From assembly GCA_014529385.2 (NCBI GenBank), contig CM043957.1:64352003-64416002 (forward strand): a stretch of 64,000 nucleotides of DNA, written 5' to 3'. The notes beneath the pieces were generated by a model. The model was not told the DNA's origin. It searched no databases and saw only the letters and a list, made by a program, of their open reading frames with translations. Of the stretch, positions 1 through 11,867 are shown one piece after another. This DNA comes from Adiantum capillus-veneris (taxonomy: Eukaryota > Streptophyta > Polypodiopsida > Polypodiales > Pteridaceae). Every line of letters begins with the position of its first letter. Position 1 is the first letter of the stretch. A program made the translations under genes and the position numbers.

Positions 1-1730
1 ATAGGATGTCAATATAGAGCATAGAGCATAGAGCATAGAGAGCTTCTTACTAGCATACAAGGAACCATATGGCCTTCAGGCCACAGGGTGTCAACGTAGA
101 GAAAATAGAGGTTCTCACAAGCATAGAGGGGAACCTATGGCCTTCAGCCCACAAAGTCTCCAGGATATAGAGCAAATAGTGTCTTTACTAGCATAGAGAG
201 CACCCTATGGCCCTGGGTCCATAGGTTGTCAAAAAACCATCATGAAGGGTTTCTTCAAAATATAGAGGGCACCTTGTGCCCTTGGGGTTATAGTATGTGT
301 AGAGCATAGAGAGGTTCTTACTAACATACAGGGGACCCTATGGCCTGAATATAGAGAATAGATCGGTTCTTACTAGCACAGAGCAGACCCTATGGTCTTC
401 AGACTAAAGGGTGCCAATATAGAACAAAGATCAGTTCTTACTAGCATAGAGAGACCAAATAGTGCTTTATACCTGGGGCCATAGGGTACCAAAACAATGA
501 GGTTTGTTCAATGGCATAGAGAGCACCGTATGGCCCTGGGTCCATAGGTTGCTAAAAAACCCTCCTAAAGGGTTTCTTCAAAACATAGAGTGCAACTTGT
601 GGCCTTGGGGTCATCGGATGAGTAGAGCATAGAGAGGTTCTTACTTGCATATAGGGGACCCTATGGCCTTCAGGCCATAGGGTGCCAATATAGAGCATAG
701 ATCGGTTCTTACTAGCAAAGATCGGACCCTATGGCTTTCAGGCCAAAGGGTGCCAATATAGAGCATGAAGAGACTCTTACTAGATTATAGGGGACCATAT
801 GGATTTCAAGTCACATGGTGCCAATATAGAGCAAATAGTGTTTTTAGTAGCATAAAGAACATCCTGACCTAGGGGGATTGGTAGTCAAAAATCCATCATA
901 GAAGGGTTCCTATGGCCTTCAACCCACAAGGTCTTCTCAATATAGAGCGAATAGTATTTTTCATTGGCATACAGAGCACCCTTGGGGCCCTTGAGGCCAA
1001 CCCTATGGCCTTCAGGCCTTAGGGAGCTAATATAGAGCATGGTGCTTTATATCGGCATAGAGAGCTATGGCCCTAGCGCCATAGCAAAACAATGAGGTGT
1101 TTTTGGAAACGATGAGGGCACCTTGTGGTCTTGGGGCCATAGGAAGTCAATATAGATCATAGATCATAGACGATAGAGCATAGAGCACAAAGAGATTCTT
1201 AGTAGCATAGAGGGAAACCTATGACCTTCAGGCCACAGGGTGCCATTATAGAGTAAACAGAGGTTCTTACTAGCATAGAGGGGACCCTATGGACATCATC
1301 CCACAAGGTCTCCTCAATATAGTGCAAATAGTGGTTTTTACTTGCATGGAGAGCACCATATGGCCCTACGGTCATAGGTTACCAGAAAACCCTCATGAAG
1401 TGTTTCTTTAAAACATTGTGGCCGCCTTGTGGCCTTGGGGCCATAGGATGCCAATGTAGAGCATAGAGAGGTTCTTACTAGCATGCAGAGGACCCTATGG
1501 CCTTCAGGCCACAGATTGCCATATGGTGTTGGTGTAGAGGCTCTAAAGGGGTATTTAGGCCATTCAAGGGATACTTCTTTGAGGGTCCTCTAATGTCATA
1601 AGGGAACATGTGATCACACTACCATAGAGTGGCCTAGGTACACTTGTAGAACCATTTTGTTGGCACCCTTTGGACCTAGGACCACATGGTTTAACATAGA
1701 GGTGACTCTATGACCCTAGGTCCATATGGA
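1..1730. repeat. Family A satellite array, about 68-bp units
   Basis: Degenerate tandem array. Recurrences of the phrase TTACTAGCATAGAG lie 68-70 bp apart (for example at 49, 117 and 187). Each unit carries a dyad of the form CCCTATGGCC, a few bases, then GGCCATAGGG, followed by a GCCAATATAGAGCATAGAG-like spacer. Units are 70-90% alike by eye, and the last 200 bp are strongly decayed. There is no coding signal. The same family recurs at 6311-8200 and 11868-12510. Confidence 0.85.
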
Positions 1731-1733
1731 TGT

Positions 1734-1887
1734 AATGGTGGAAGTGACGAGAAAGTCCACTTGTTCTTTCAAGATAAAGAGCAATTTCCCAACACCAAGT
1801 TCTTGGTATCTAGATTTTCACTTACCGAATGGTGGAAGTGATGAGAAAGTCCACTTGTTCTTTCAAGATAAAGAGCGACTTCCCATC
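1734..1887 (+). repeat. Direct duplication of about 60 bp, 94 bp apart
   Basis: The segment starting AATGGTGGAAGTGA at 1734 recurs at 1828 with few differences over about 60 bp. The offset of 94 is not a multiple of three, so the two copies are read in different frames. The second copy reads on into the protein (GGSDEKVHLFFQDKE), so the first is the out-of-frame duplicate. Confidence 0.85.
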
Positions 1888-3031
1888 AAGGACTGTGGTC
1901 TTGTCAAGGAGATAAAGAAAGATTGTTCAGATCTTGAAATGTCTCCATGCCTTGGAGTAAAACTACTCAATGGTGACTCCTACTTGTTGGAGCCTGTGGC
2001 CTTTGCTCAAAAATTGGTCAAGGTTGATTATGAAGGAGTGACAATGACAAAAGCAGGGTGGGTGGAGCTTCAAGACAACACTCCAAGTGAGAACTTTATA
2101 GAATTATATATTGAGGGCTTTAAGAAAGTCAATCAATATTTAGGTAAATTGAGCAGCACAAAGAAGAATAAGAAGCGATAGAATGAAGACACAGGTACAA
2201 CAAATCAATCTAAGACGCTCAAGGAGAGTCAGACTCCCTCACTTGGAGAAAATAGTGAAAATGTGGCCGAAGAAAATCTTTCAGTTATACTCTTACAGAC
2301 TCAAGAAGCAGGATATTCTAGTGGACTTGCAACCCTAACAGTTGGAACCCCCTCAGTGGCAGTGGTTGTGGACTCAGCATCCCTTTGCTATGTTGGACTC
2401 TATTATATAGCCCAAAGAAAAAGATCTTGATAAAGAAGTTGCCAAAACTTCTAAGAGTGGGCTAGATGGATACGTCGAAATTGACCACTATTTTAAATTT
2501 GGTGTACAGTTTACCCAATTGAACCCAGTTGAGCAATGCAACCTTGCACCAGAAGGCTATAGATGCAGACCATTGTCAGATGTATATGTGAAATATCTCT
2601 TGAAGCAATTTGCAGGGCACTCTAGGCCAGTCTCCAGTGTAGCAGACTTGATGCCGTATAACCCAATTACAAAAATTCCTTTACAAACAGTTGAAGTGCA
2701 TGGAGACAAGCTATCAACATACAACTACTGGATTCTAGCTGGTCAGTATTCCATCATAGCGGATAGAGCTTTTTCGCATAACAATAGCACTAAGTATGCT
2801 TTGAGACTAGAGTTCTACAAGTTTAGAACTGCAAGGACAGTGGTAGACTCTCCGAAAGAGGTTGCTGTTTGAATCTCCAGAATGGAGAACATGGAGAGAA
2901 TAATAGCAATGAAACACCAGCCTTATGTGGAGGTCTTGAATCATGGCCGTAGTCAATGGCTTGCATATTCTAAACCAACAAAACCCAAGGCAGGTGTTCC
3001 TGTCGGTCATCCAAGTCAAGCAGGTTGGGAT

Positions 3032-3111
3032 GTAAGTTCCACTTCCCTATACTTTTTTTTGTTACAAATATGTCTTGAAATAAAGTTAATTTTCTTTTCT
3101 TTATTTTGAAG
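3032..3111 (+). other. Probable 80-bp intron in the methylase-like pseudogene
   Basis: It begins GTAAGTTCC and ends in a T-rich tract followed by TTTTGAAG. Removing it joins the reading ending HPSQAGWD to AFVNVSNIVL in frame. Donor, pyrimidine tract and acceptor are all typical of plants. An intron argues that the locus is an old host gene and not a processed copy. Confidence 0.7.
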
Positions 3112-4452
3112 GCCTTTGTAAATGTGTCGAACATCGTGCTCAACCATAAATCATTTTCCAACAAAGAAGCGCACATGGTCATGTACAATGATGAAATCTA
3201 TGATGAGTGGATACACATCTTGGAGAAGCATCAGACATCAACTTCTCATGGGCGAAAACCAAGCATAACAACCTTTAGATGCCTAGCTGGTTTAGAAGAT
3301 AATGATGTCAAGCTACTACAACAAGAGCTGGCAGATAAGAATATTTGCTTAGTGAAGCAACCAAGTCAACAAGCGGGCATGCTCGACCAGGGTTTTTGAG
3401 CCTCAAATGTTGATGGAATTTAAATAGATAGATCCATCAGCAATAGAAGTTACTTCATGGGATAAATGTAAGTCTCATTATAACATTATAGATGAGATTT
3501 ACAAATCTCTCTTCACGAGTTGTACGCAATGGCTAAATCTCCTGCTACAAAAAGGAAAGGAGAAAGAGCCAATTCCTGAGATCACTAGGGGATATGTGCA
3601 GTGGATCATTGCACAAAATAATGGAACTTCTAGTTTGCAATTCATTTTACCATGGACAATCAAGTGTGTTGGAAAGAATTTGGAAGGCATTGAGTTTGTC
3701 TGCAGTGAGAATAGCTCTAAAATTCGTGTTGGTGTTTGCATCATAGACACAACACACCAAAGTCTTACATCTAGTGGTTGGAGTGCTTCCCAATTTGGTA
3801 AAGTAATTGATGGAGTATGTGGGGTAGCACATCAACCATCATAGTTTTTAATTGCTGGCTTAGTCAAGTATCAACATGCTGCTTCCCTAGAGAAGGCAAT
3901 TTCTGAAAAAGCTAAATGGTATGAAATGCACGTTCTACCTTTGAGCTCCTTAATGGGATCGGAAACCATCCAAACATGTGCTCTTTGCGAAGTAGTTTTG
4001 GGGTTTGGACATTTTTCAGTCAAGGAGAGCAGTACACCAAGTACTCTAGTGCTAAAGAGTCATTGTTGGAGCCAATGCATACTCTCTGCATCAATGACCA
4101 TGAGTATGATGCTGTGACCATGGCCAAATCCTTTTTTGTACGTTGTGCAATCAAATGCATTTGTCTCAAAGAAGATGATCAAGTGATAGACATCTTCTCA
4201 TTAGGCTATGGGACTAAAGAGGCACTACAACAACAGAGAAAGGTGATATCAGTTGCATGTAGTAGTGATCAAATGACGCAATTGGAATCTCTTTTCCATT
4301 CCATAGTGGAAGAAGACCTTGCTCTTAGAAGGTGGGCATGTGTGGATAACACAGAGAAAGTGAATGCCAAGGATTCAGAGGAAGAAGAAATTGAAGAACC
4401 ATTGGATGCAAGTGCTGAGGCCATTCTAGAAAGTCTACAGGAAACAGGTTAA

Positions 4453-4794
4453 GCTAGCCACCCATGATATTACATTACTGATATTTAGATTATTATTGTT
4501 GTCATTTTATTTTATTTGTCCCATCTCAAATCTTCCCATGATGTTAAAAACATTGATGTTTGGCTCGTTATTGTTCTCAATTTATTTTCTTTGAAAAAAT
4601 GTGAACTTGTGAGTTTGAGTTTTTTCACAATAAATGAATTAGACTTAAGTGTATGATATTATATGGACATGTTTTGGTAAATAGAATTCTACATTTATAT
4701 ATGGTAAGATATATATTATGTAATACTTTAAAGTTAATTGATCATATGAGGTTTGGGAAGAATATACTATGACTTGAGGATCATAGAGTTCTTT
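4453..4794. other. AT-rich non-coding stretch
   Basis: Contains poly-T runs and ATG-poor AT-rich DNA after the relic gene, probably its former 3' flank. I see no gene or repeat here. Confidence 0.5.
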
Positions 4795-5345
4795 GTAGAC
4801 ATGACACCCTATGGCCCTAGGGCCATAGAATCCCCCAAAAGAAAATGGGATACCCAACAACCTTACAGATGTAGGGTGATTACACCGAGTCTCTAAAACG
4901 GCACGTAAGCATCTGGGTTACTCTATAGCCTTAGGCCCATAGGGTGTCAACATAGAATCCCCCAAAATAATTTGTCTACCCTACAATCTTACGGATATAG
5001 GGTGATTACATAGAGTCTTTAAAAGGTCACATAAGCATTTGGTCTAGTCTATAGCCTTAAGTCCATAGGGTGTCAACACAGTTATCCTACAATCTTATGT
5101 ATATAGAGAGATTACATAAAGTCTCTAAACGGGCACATGAGTGTTTGGGCTATTCTAGAAGGAAACATAAGTTATCCAAGAGCATTTGGGATACCCTAAG
5201 GCCTTAGGGACATAGGGTGGTGACATAGAATCTCCACAGGGGCACTTAAATCACCCCATGGATGCAAATCACCTAGCTCTTATGGACACATCTGATAAAA
5301 CATCACATGACACCCTATGGCCTTTAGACCATAGGTTGGTTATTC
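4795..5345. repeat. Family A variant, about 126-bp units
   Basis: CCATAGGGTGTCAACATAG-type phrases recur at about 4936 and 5062, 126 bp apart, with a weaker copy at 4822. Each is followed by a segment with CCTACAATCTTA and GGGTGATTACAT that the 68-bp units lack. The CCCTATGGCC/GGCCATAGG dyad is kept in the first unit. This is a longer, diverged form of family A. Confidence 0.7.
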
Positions 5346-5910
5346 TAGGTCACCTAAAGACTCTTTAAGTGTTTCAAGAACATTTTTCAATGGCCTTATA
5401 TATTGTGTCCATATACATTAGGGACATATATTTCTTATCTTGTGATTAAGGTTTAATATTCTATTGAGAATGAAATAAGATAGAAAAAACTAAAAAGTAT
5501 TTAGTCCTCAAAATTCCAAAATGAGAGTTTGAACAATTGATGTATGATCATTTTTTGTTGGGTGTAAGTTCTTCTATTGTGAATTGATGGTGTAAGTGTT
5601 TGAAATAATTATCTTTGCATTGCAACTAACTAGATTAAACATATATTCAATATTTTTTGTAAATGCCAATTATTTTCTTAGATAGTAAACATCGAGTATA
5701 AATGGTTATTGAAGCATTTGTCCTTTGGATTATGTGAAGATCTAGTTCTTTGATTGTAACAAGATTTTATTCAAAGATATAAAGTGCGAGTATTTTGTTC
5801 CAAAGTATGATTTTGTTTCTCTTCTCGATGATGCAGATAATTGGAATTTATATCTTGAAGTTTTTTCAATAGAGAGAAGCTAGGACTAGTAGAATTTTTT
5901 AGCTTGTCAT
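5346..5910. other. AT-rich non-coding stretch
   Basis: Low-complexity AT-rich DNA without coding frames or clear repeats. I see nothing that can be named. Confidence 0.5.
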
Positions 5911-6245
5911 GTAGCAATCGGAATATTGTATCAAGGTTTATTGCAAAGAAATGATTGTATAATGTATAGCCATTGTTTAAGTTTGTAAATTGGAAGTAGA
6001 AGGCAATGCAAGTTCCAAAACATGTGCAATGCCATAAGGAGAATCCATCACAAATACTTTTGCCCCTTAGGAATGTAGCAATCGGAACATTGTATCAAGG
6101 TTTATTGCAAATAAATGATTGTATAATGTATAACCATTGTTTACGTTTGTAAATTTGAAGTAGAAGGAAATGCAAGCTCCAAAACATGTGCAGTGCCATA
6201 AGGAGAATCCAGCACAGATAATGATCCAGCAACAAATGTATGATG
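5911..6245 (+). repeat. 164-bp tandem duplication carrying a decayed exon fragment
   Basis: GTAGCAATCGGAA recurs at 5911 and 6075. Within each unit, a stretch like GAAGTAGAAGGCAATG followed by AACATGTGCAATGCCA and GAGAATCC matches the coding DNA at about 8836-8900 of the downstream FCP1-like pseudogene. The unit therefore contains a copied fragment of that gene's acidic repeat region, now full of stops. Confidence 0.75.
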
Positions 6246-6310
6246 TATGATAATGATTCAATTTTGTATATCGTGTTGCATATTTATCGCATTTTTTAGC
6301 TTACATATTT

Positions 6311-8200
6311 TGCTAGCATAGAGGACACCCCATGGCCCTAGGACCATAGGATGCCATCATATCCCATGTACAATTTCTCTTTTACCATAGAGGACATCTT
6401 ATGGATCTAGGGTCATAAGACGCCAACATAGTGCATAAATGGATTCTTATAACTATACACGTAAACACAGTGCATAGAGGGAATTTTACTAGCATAAAGA
6501 CCAACCTATGTCCTTGGGACCTAGGGTGCCAACATAAAGCATAGAGGGCTTTTTATAGCACCTTGTTGCCCTTGCGACGCCATAGTGCCATAAAGTGGTT
6601 TTTTGTATATATAGTAGAGAATTCTCACACACATGATACCTTGGTCATTATCTAGCCCTTGGACCATATGATAGTAGCATAGAGGACACCCTATAGCCCT
6701 AGGGTTTCCTTCTATCCCTAGGGCCATACACTGCCAACATATAGTATACACGGTATCTTCATAGAACAAACCTTTTAGCCCTACGCAATTGAGTGGAAAC
6801 CTAGACCATATAATGTATCCTACTAGCATAGAAGGCACCCTATGACCCTGAGGCCAAAGAGTACCAATTTAGGGCATAAAGGGTCTCTTCCTAAGTTGAA
6901 GGGCACCTTGTGGCCCTAGGGAGCACCCTATGGCCCCAGGGCCATAGGGTGTCAACATAGTCAAATGGGGTGTAAACTTAGAGCATAAAGGGTTTCTTAC
7001 TATCATGGAGGACACCTTGTGTCCTTGGTGCCATAGGGTGTAAACATATAGCATGGAGGGTTTCTTGCTAGCATAGAGAGCACCCTATGGCCTTGGGGCC
7101 ATATGATTCCAACAAAGAGCATAAACGGTTTTTTGATAGCATAGAGGATAGCTTATTTACATGGGGCCATATGATACAAAAATAAAAGAGTCTTAAGAAG
7201 GGAACCTAGGCCACTAAATCACAATGGGGCCATAAGGTGGTATTTGTGGGAAATGATCCTAAAGGGTTCCTTGGCTATCCTATGGCCTTTGGGCATAGGC
7301 TACCAACATAGAGTTTAGATGGTTTCTTACTAACATAGAGCTCACCTTGTGGCCTACGGTCTTCAGATTCTAATATAGAGTTTCAATGGTTTTATACTAG
7401 GTGTAAGGGCCACCCTATGGCCTTGGGGCCATAGAGTGTCAATGTAGAGCGCAGAGGTTTCCTTTCTAGCATAGCGGGCACCATGTGGCCTAGGAGCCAT
7501 TTGATGCACCCTATGGCCCGAGGGCTGTAGGTTGCCAATGTAGACAAGGTTTCTTAGTAGCATTATAAAGGGTACCTTATGGCCCTCAAATATCCATAGG
7601 TTGCCAACATAGAGCGTAGAGGGTTTTTCTTACTAGCATAGAGGACATCCTATGGCCTTGGGGCCATAGGGTTTCAATATTGAGCATAGAGTATTTCTTA
7701 CTAGCATAGAGGCTACCTTGTGGCCCTAGGTCCATAGGGTGCAAACATAGAGAATAGCAGATTTCTTACTATCATACAGGGTACTATGTGGCCATAGGTC
7801 CATAGGGTGCAAACATAGAGCATAGAGGATTTGTTACTAACACATAAGGCACCCTATGGCCCAAACGCCATAGAGTGATAACATGTAGCATAAAGGGTTT
7901 CTTACTAGCATAAAAGGCAGACCTTGTGGCCCTCGGGTCATAGGGTGCCAACATAAAGCATATATGGTTTCTTACTAGTGCTCATAGAGGGCATCTTGTG
8001 GCCCTATGACAACCCATGGCCTTAGGGCCATAGGGTGACACATAAATAAAGGACCATATGGATTTGAAGCCATATATCTATTTATATGTTGAGACCTCCC
8101 AACAATCCTAACCCTATGGCCTTGAGTCCATAAACATACATATTTTGGATTATCTTAAAGTCATAGAGATATCTAGAAAGAGAACCGTATGGCCTGAAGG
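6311..8200. repeat. Family A satellite array, 68-bp units, best preserved block
   Basis: About 26 units. The ACTAGCATA phrase recurs at 7632, 7700, 7768, 7836 and 7904, exactly 68 bp apart. Each unit has a GGGTTTCTTACTAGCATAGA part, then ACCCTATGGCC, 3-6 bases, GGCCATAGGGT and CCAACATAGAGCATAGA. The dyad arms can pair over 10-11 bp in the better units. Confidence 0.9.
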
Positions 8201-8206
8201 CCATAA

Positions 8207-9909
8207 GAAACTTAGTCAAGGAAATCATTCAATGCAAGAAGATCATGGCAATAGAAAATGAGACTTTTGCTCTAGAGCTTAAAGGCATAAATGTTTCTCC
8301 AAGTATACTTCTAGGCTCCACCATCATGGACAAAGAACTAATGTAGCTAGATAAAGATTAGGAATCTCTAGACAATAAGGAGCATAAAAATAAATTCATT
8401 GTAGATGTGTTGTCAGTTAGTAAATCTCCTATTTGCGATTAGTTTTTTCTAAGAGTGTGACAAAACAGAGTTATCAAAATGTAGATACTTTGGAATCTAA
8501 AATTAGGTGTTCTTTAAAACTGCAGTCCATCAACAAGATATTGCGGCTGACAAAGTTTTACTCGAGATTGTTGGTATAGAGGATGCTAATGCCATTGACC
8601 CTACTGATAAAGATTCTATCAATCTCCATGTCAACCAAAGAGTTTCTGAGGAAGATGACAAGAATCTACAAGTCTTTGAAGGTCAACTGCTACAACAACT
8701 GGAGATAAATTTAAAGAGTAATCCAATGGAAGAAGATAGTGAAAGTTCCAGAACATGTGCAAGGGAAGAAGAAGAATCCAATGAAAATATTCTAGTAGCC
8801 CAAGAGTTGGGAATTGGATTGCATGACACCACAATGGAAGTAGAAGGCAATGGAAGTTCCAGAACATGTGCAATGCCAGAAGCAGAATCCAACACAAATA
8901 TTTTAGCACCCTAGGATTTGGAAATCGAAGTGCATGGTGAGTCAGACCTTCCATCCACCAACAAACCAATGCTGACTATAATAGTGAGCTTGTGTGGATT
9001 GTTCCTGAGGAGATGCTGGCAAAAGTCCAAGAAAATGAAGAGCTTAAAGTTTGGACATGAGCATATTGTTCTTCGTCCAGGATGCATTGAGTTTTTAAAG
9101 GCTCTATTAAGCAATTTCAATGTAGGGATATGGTTAGCTGTGCTAATGACATGCATGTTGTGGACATCATCAAGATTTTAGAAAAGGAAGCTAAAGGAAA
9201 ATTTCCATTCTTTATGATCTGGGGGCAAATCCAATGTCAACCATGCGTAGAATCAAGGATCACTCGCTTAGATAATCCAGGAGTAGAAGCACTTTTCAAA
9301 CCGCTGGCTATTGCATCATCAAAATTTGGGCTTGATGCAAGAAGATTGCTTCTTGTAGATGATGAACCATTAAAGGGATGTGTGAACCCTGCATTGAATT
9401 GTATTTTTCCACCATCATTTAATGTTGATGATGAGGAGGATAATATCCTCCTTGGGGAGCTGCTACCATATATCAAAGCTCTCAATCATGTTAATGACAT
9501 TCGCACAGTTACAAGGTCTCATTTATATGGACAATCACCCATTTCTCAAGGTCATGAGCTTTATAACCGTATACACAAGGTTGTTGCAGAGTGGGAGGAG
9601 AGAAATCTAATTTTTCTAGGAAAAACCTACTCCACGGGAAGACTACCAAAAGTTTCTCGTCCTCTTCACGATGAGAAAGTTACAACATCTAGCACTAGTG
9701 GAATGTCCACTCGAAGTCAAGACAAGAAACTTTCAGCACGTGATCTAGAAAAAGTAAGGGTCTTAAAGAATATCAAATCATTATCAGCCTTGAAAGGTAC
9801 AGAAGCAATCATGCTTGCCCAAAAATTGGGATACAAGGAGCCTGTGATCAAAGTACATGAAGCCAGGAATTATATAAAGCATCTAAAAATTCACTATGAT
9901 CTCAAATAG
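8207..9909 (+). pseudogene. Broken FCP1/NIF-like HAD-domain gene, copy 1
   Basis: The 5' part (about 8211-8450) reads VKEIIQCKK...FALELKGINVS with stops. From 8507 a frame encodes an acidic region with two repeats (SSRTCAREEEESNENIL and SSRTCAMPEAESNTNIL), broken by TAG at 8912. Then come an FCP1-like domain with RPGCIEFLKALLSNFNVGIW, a one-base frameshift near 9131, DMHVVDIIKILEKEAKGKF, LLLVDDEPLKGCVNPALNCI, and a C-terminal tail ending near 9909. FCP1-family phosphatases use DxDx(T/V) as motif I. The equivalent here is SLCGLFL, so the nucleophile is gone, while the late DD of VDDEP is kept. The family normally dephosphorylates proteins such as the RNA polymerase II tail; this copy cannot be expected to. 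Confidence 0.7.
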
Positions 9910-10382
9910 CCCTATATCAAGAAATGATGGAGCAATGTTTTGTAACATTTTGTCATTTACAAAGATCTTGATGTACTCAGAGACTTTGTTAGAGTTCTTA
10001 GGGTTTCAAGATATATGAAGATGTAAATGATTAATAGTTTTTTAAATTGTATTTCAATACTATAAGTAACTTTTGAGTTTCATGTGCCAAATGCTCTTTT
10101 TTTTAAAAGCTTTTATAGTTGTTTGCTTTGAAATTTGAGTTCACTGTGCCATCAAGGACAATCTACATGCTCATAAGGTCAAATCTCACCCTATATGTCC
10201 TTGGGGGAATTTCACTTTATGGTCTCAACACCCTATGTGAATCTAAGGCCATAGGGTCATAGTTTGGCATGTGTTCTTGCATAGGACTTACTAAGTGTAA
10301 CCACAAATTAGCACCCTATGTCCCTAAGGTCTTCAACACACTTAAGATCTCTATATTAACTTTTTGTTTTTTAATCATTTCA
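9910..10382. other. Spacer between the two FCP1-like relics, with family A fragments
   Basis: AT-rich DNA, then scattered family A phrases (CACCCTATATGTCCTTGGGG, AAGGCCATAGGG) at 10180-10330. It ends in a T-rich tract and CAG at about 10380, which could be the 3' end of an intron of the downstream relic. Confidence 0.5.
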
Positions 10383-11026
10383 GGGCTTCTAAGAAAAAAT
10401 GTTTTGCTATTAGATTATCACAAAATAGAGGAGCTCCCTTTCATAATACATCAAATATCCCATTCAAACCAAGAGAAATGGTTTCATTATCTACCGACAT
10501 CTTTCAAATAGGACAAAAGAACGCTTATCTTGGATTTAGAGGGTGTGCTTCTTGCAACATTTGAGCTTCAATCAATGCCAACTTGGACCAAGTACATGTG
10601 CATTGTAGAAGATAACAATGAGGTGTATGCGGTGCGTCCAAATGCAGAGTATTTCTTCAGATTTTGCTTTGAGTTCTTTGAGGTTTGGATTTGGAGCTTC
10701 CATCGTTTACAAAAAGCTCAACACATAATCAAGACCTGTTTTCCTACACAAAGTCACAATTCAAGATGATTATGGATAACCGGTGCTGCCAAAATTCAAA
10801 TTTCATGATCAGTTACAAAAGAGCCTGTCACAAAAAACTTTCGACCATATGGAAGCTATTTGATTATTTAGATGGGGGCAACACTATAATATTTGATGAT
10901 AGTCCATATCGAGTGATGCGGAATATGCAAGGAACTTATATGATTTTTCCAAAGTTTTGGAACCAACCTACTCAATTGCTTCAAAGTTTTTTAAAAGATG
11001 AAATTGTTCCATGGTTATGTGCATGA
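10383..11026 (+). pseudogene. Broken FCP1/NIF-like HAD-domain gene, copy 2
   Basis: After a possible acceptor (TTTAATCATTTCAG) the frame runs through a TAG at about 10510 into DKRTLILDLEGVLLATFE, VYAVRPNAEYFFRFCFEFF and EVWIWS. A frame change follows near 10765, then KKLSTIWKLFDYLDGGN and TIIFDDSPYRVMRNMQGTY, ending at 11026. This is the order of the FCP1 homology domain: motif I, RPG-like RPN, then DDSP. Motif I is DLEGV instead of DLDET, so the second acidic residue is Glu. It lies 470 bp downstream of the first FCP1-like relic on the same strand, which suggests an old tandem pair. Confidence 0.65.
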
Positions 11027-11867
11027 TTGTATCTAAAGACAATAGAGACTATACCATAAGAAATTTTGTAATGTTCCATCCTGATCCCGAGACTCACTGT
11101 GTAATGCAATGTTATATGTCTCAAAGGACTCAAAATCTCAAGAGAAGGAGGACATTTTAAGTGTACTAGTTAAGTATTCTAAATAGCATCTACCAAGTAT
11201 TTGGCAATGTGTACTTTTCAAAATTTAAACTTGATGGAATGTTGTGGGATATCTTGAAACATCTTTAAGATGTTTTTTTAATGAAGTGCATCCTATTGTG
11301 AGGAGACTTCTCTCATTCAAGTTCTTTGGTTTCATTGTTTGATGCTTCTATGGTATTGTTAACTTTTTCTTCGTATTAATTGTCTTTATTAAGTGATCCA
11401 AACAATCAAAATTTCTTGACATTTGGTAGTGTTACAAAACGGTGTTTTTTGAACACCCTCAATCTTGGAGATATCATACTCTTTTTAGTTAGTCTTTTAT
11501 TGTATATGCGATGAAGACCATCATTTTTATGAAACTGTCAAGTTGGTGGTAATCTTTATGTTTATACTTTATACTATTTTGACATAATCAATGTATATAA
11601 TGCGTATTATTCACATCAAATGGTGTTTTAAAACACCTCTTTTTTTTGAGACACCATCTCTAAAACCTTTGAGTGAAGTTTTAAAGCATGTACTTGGTGT
11701 AAAAAATCTTCATCTTAACATTGATTCTTTGGCACAAACTTATATTAGGAGTTTTTATATTGTAGTTTTATGTTAAGAAATAATTTCAAAGTTAGAATTA
11801 TGATAGTTTATCTAAGTAAGTGTCTCATCTAACTTTGTATAGTTAAATAAAATACCAAATGGAATTA
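11027..11867. other. AT-rich non-coding stretch
   Basis: No coding frames that resemble a protein. The part at about 11560-11830 (TTTTGAGACACCATCTCTAAAACC and following) resembles 12690-12920 at low identity, so it is an old duplicated segment on either side of the family A block. Confidence 0.45.

Larger units (their letters stand above)
1734..4452 (+). pseudogene. Broken gene with ParB-like and beta-class DNA methyltransferase-like regions
   Basis: Four to five coding pieces in different frames read as one protein. An N-terminal piece (about 1826-2181) is unrecognised. The next (about 2450-2870) contains RPLSDVYVKYLLKQF followed by WILAGQYSIIADRAF, a layout like the ParB N-terminal domain. 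A GT-AG intron separates this from a piece at 3112-3399. The C-terminal part (3430-4452) has IIDTTHQSLTSSGW where an N4/N6 DNA methylase would have DPPY, then a region ending in EKAKWYEMHV, and finally VIDIFSLGYGTKEAL (from 4183), which resembles the AdoMet-binding FxGxG motif. The order DPPY-like then FxGxG is that of beta-class methylases. Stops at 2430, 2872, 3399 and 3844 and a frame change near 4000 make it non-functional. The C-terminus is Glu-rich. The assignment rests on motif order only, and an unknown plant family is the alternative. Confidence 0.5.

Noticed and set aside
6311-8200. CRISPR-like array of repeats with dyads
   Set aside because: The spacers are as repetitive as the repeats, the repeat degenerates freely, and the context is a plant nuclear satellite.
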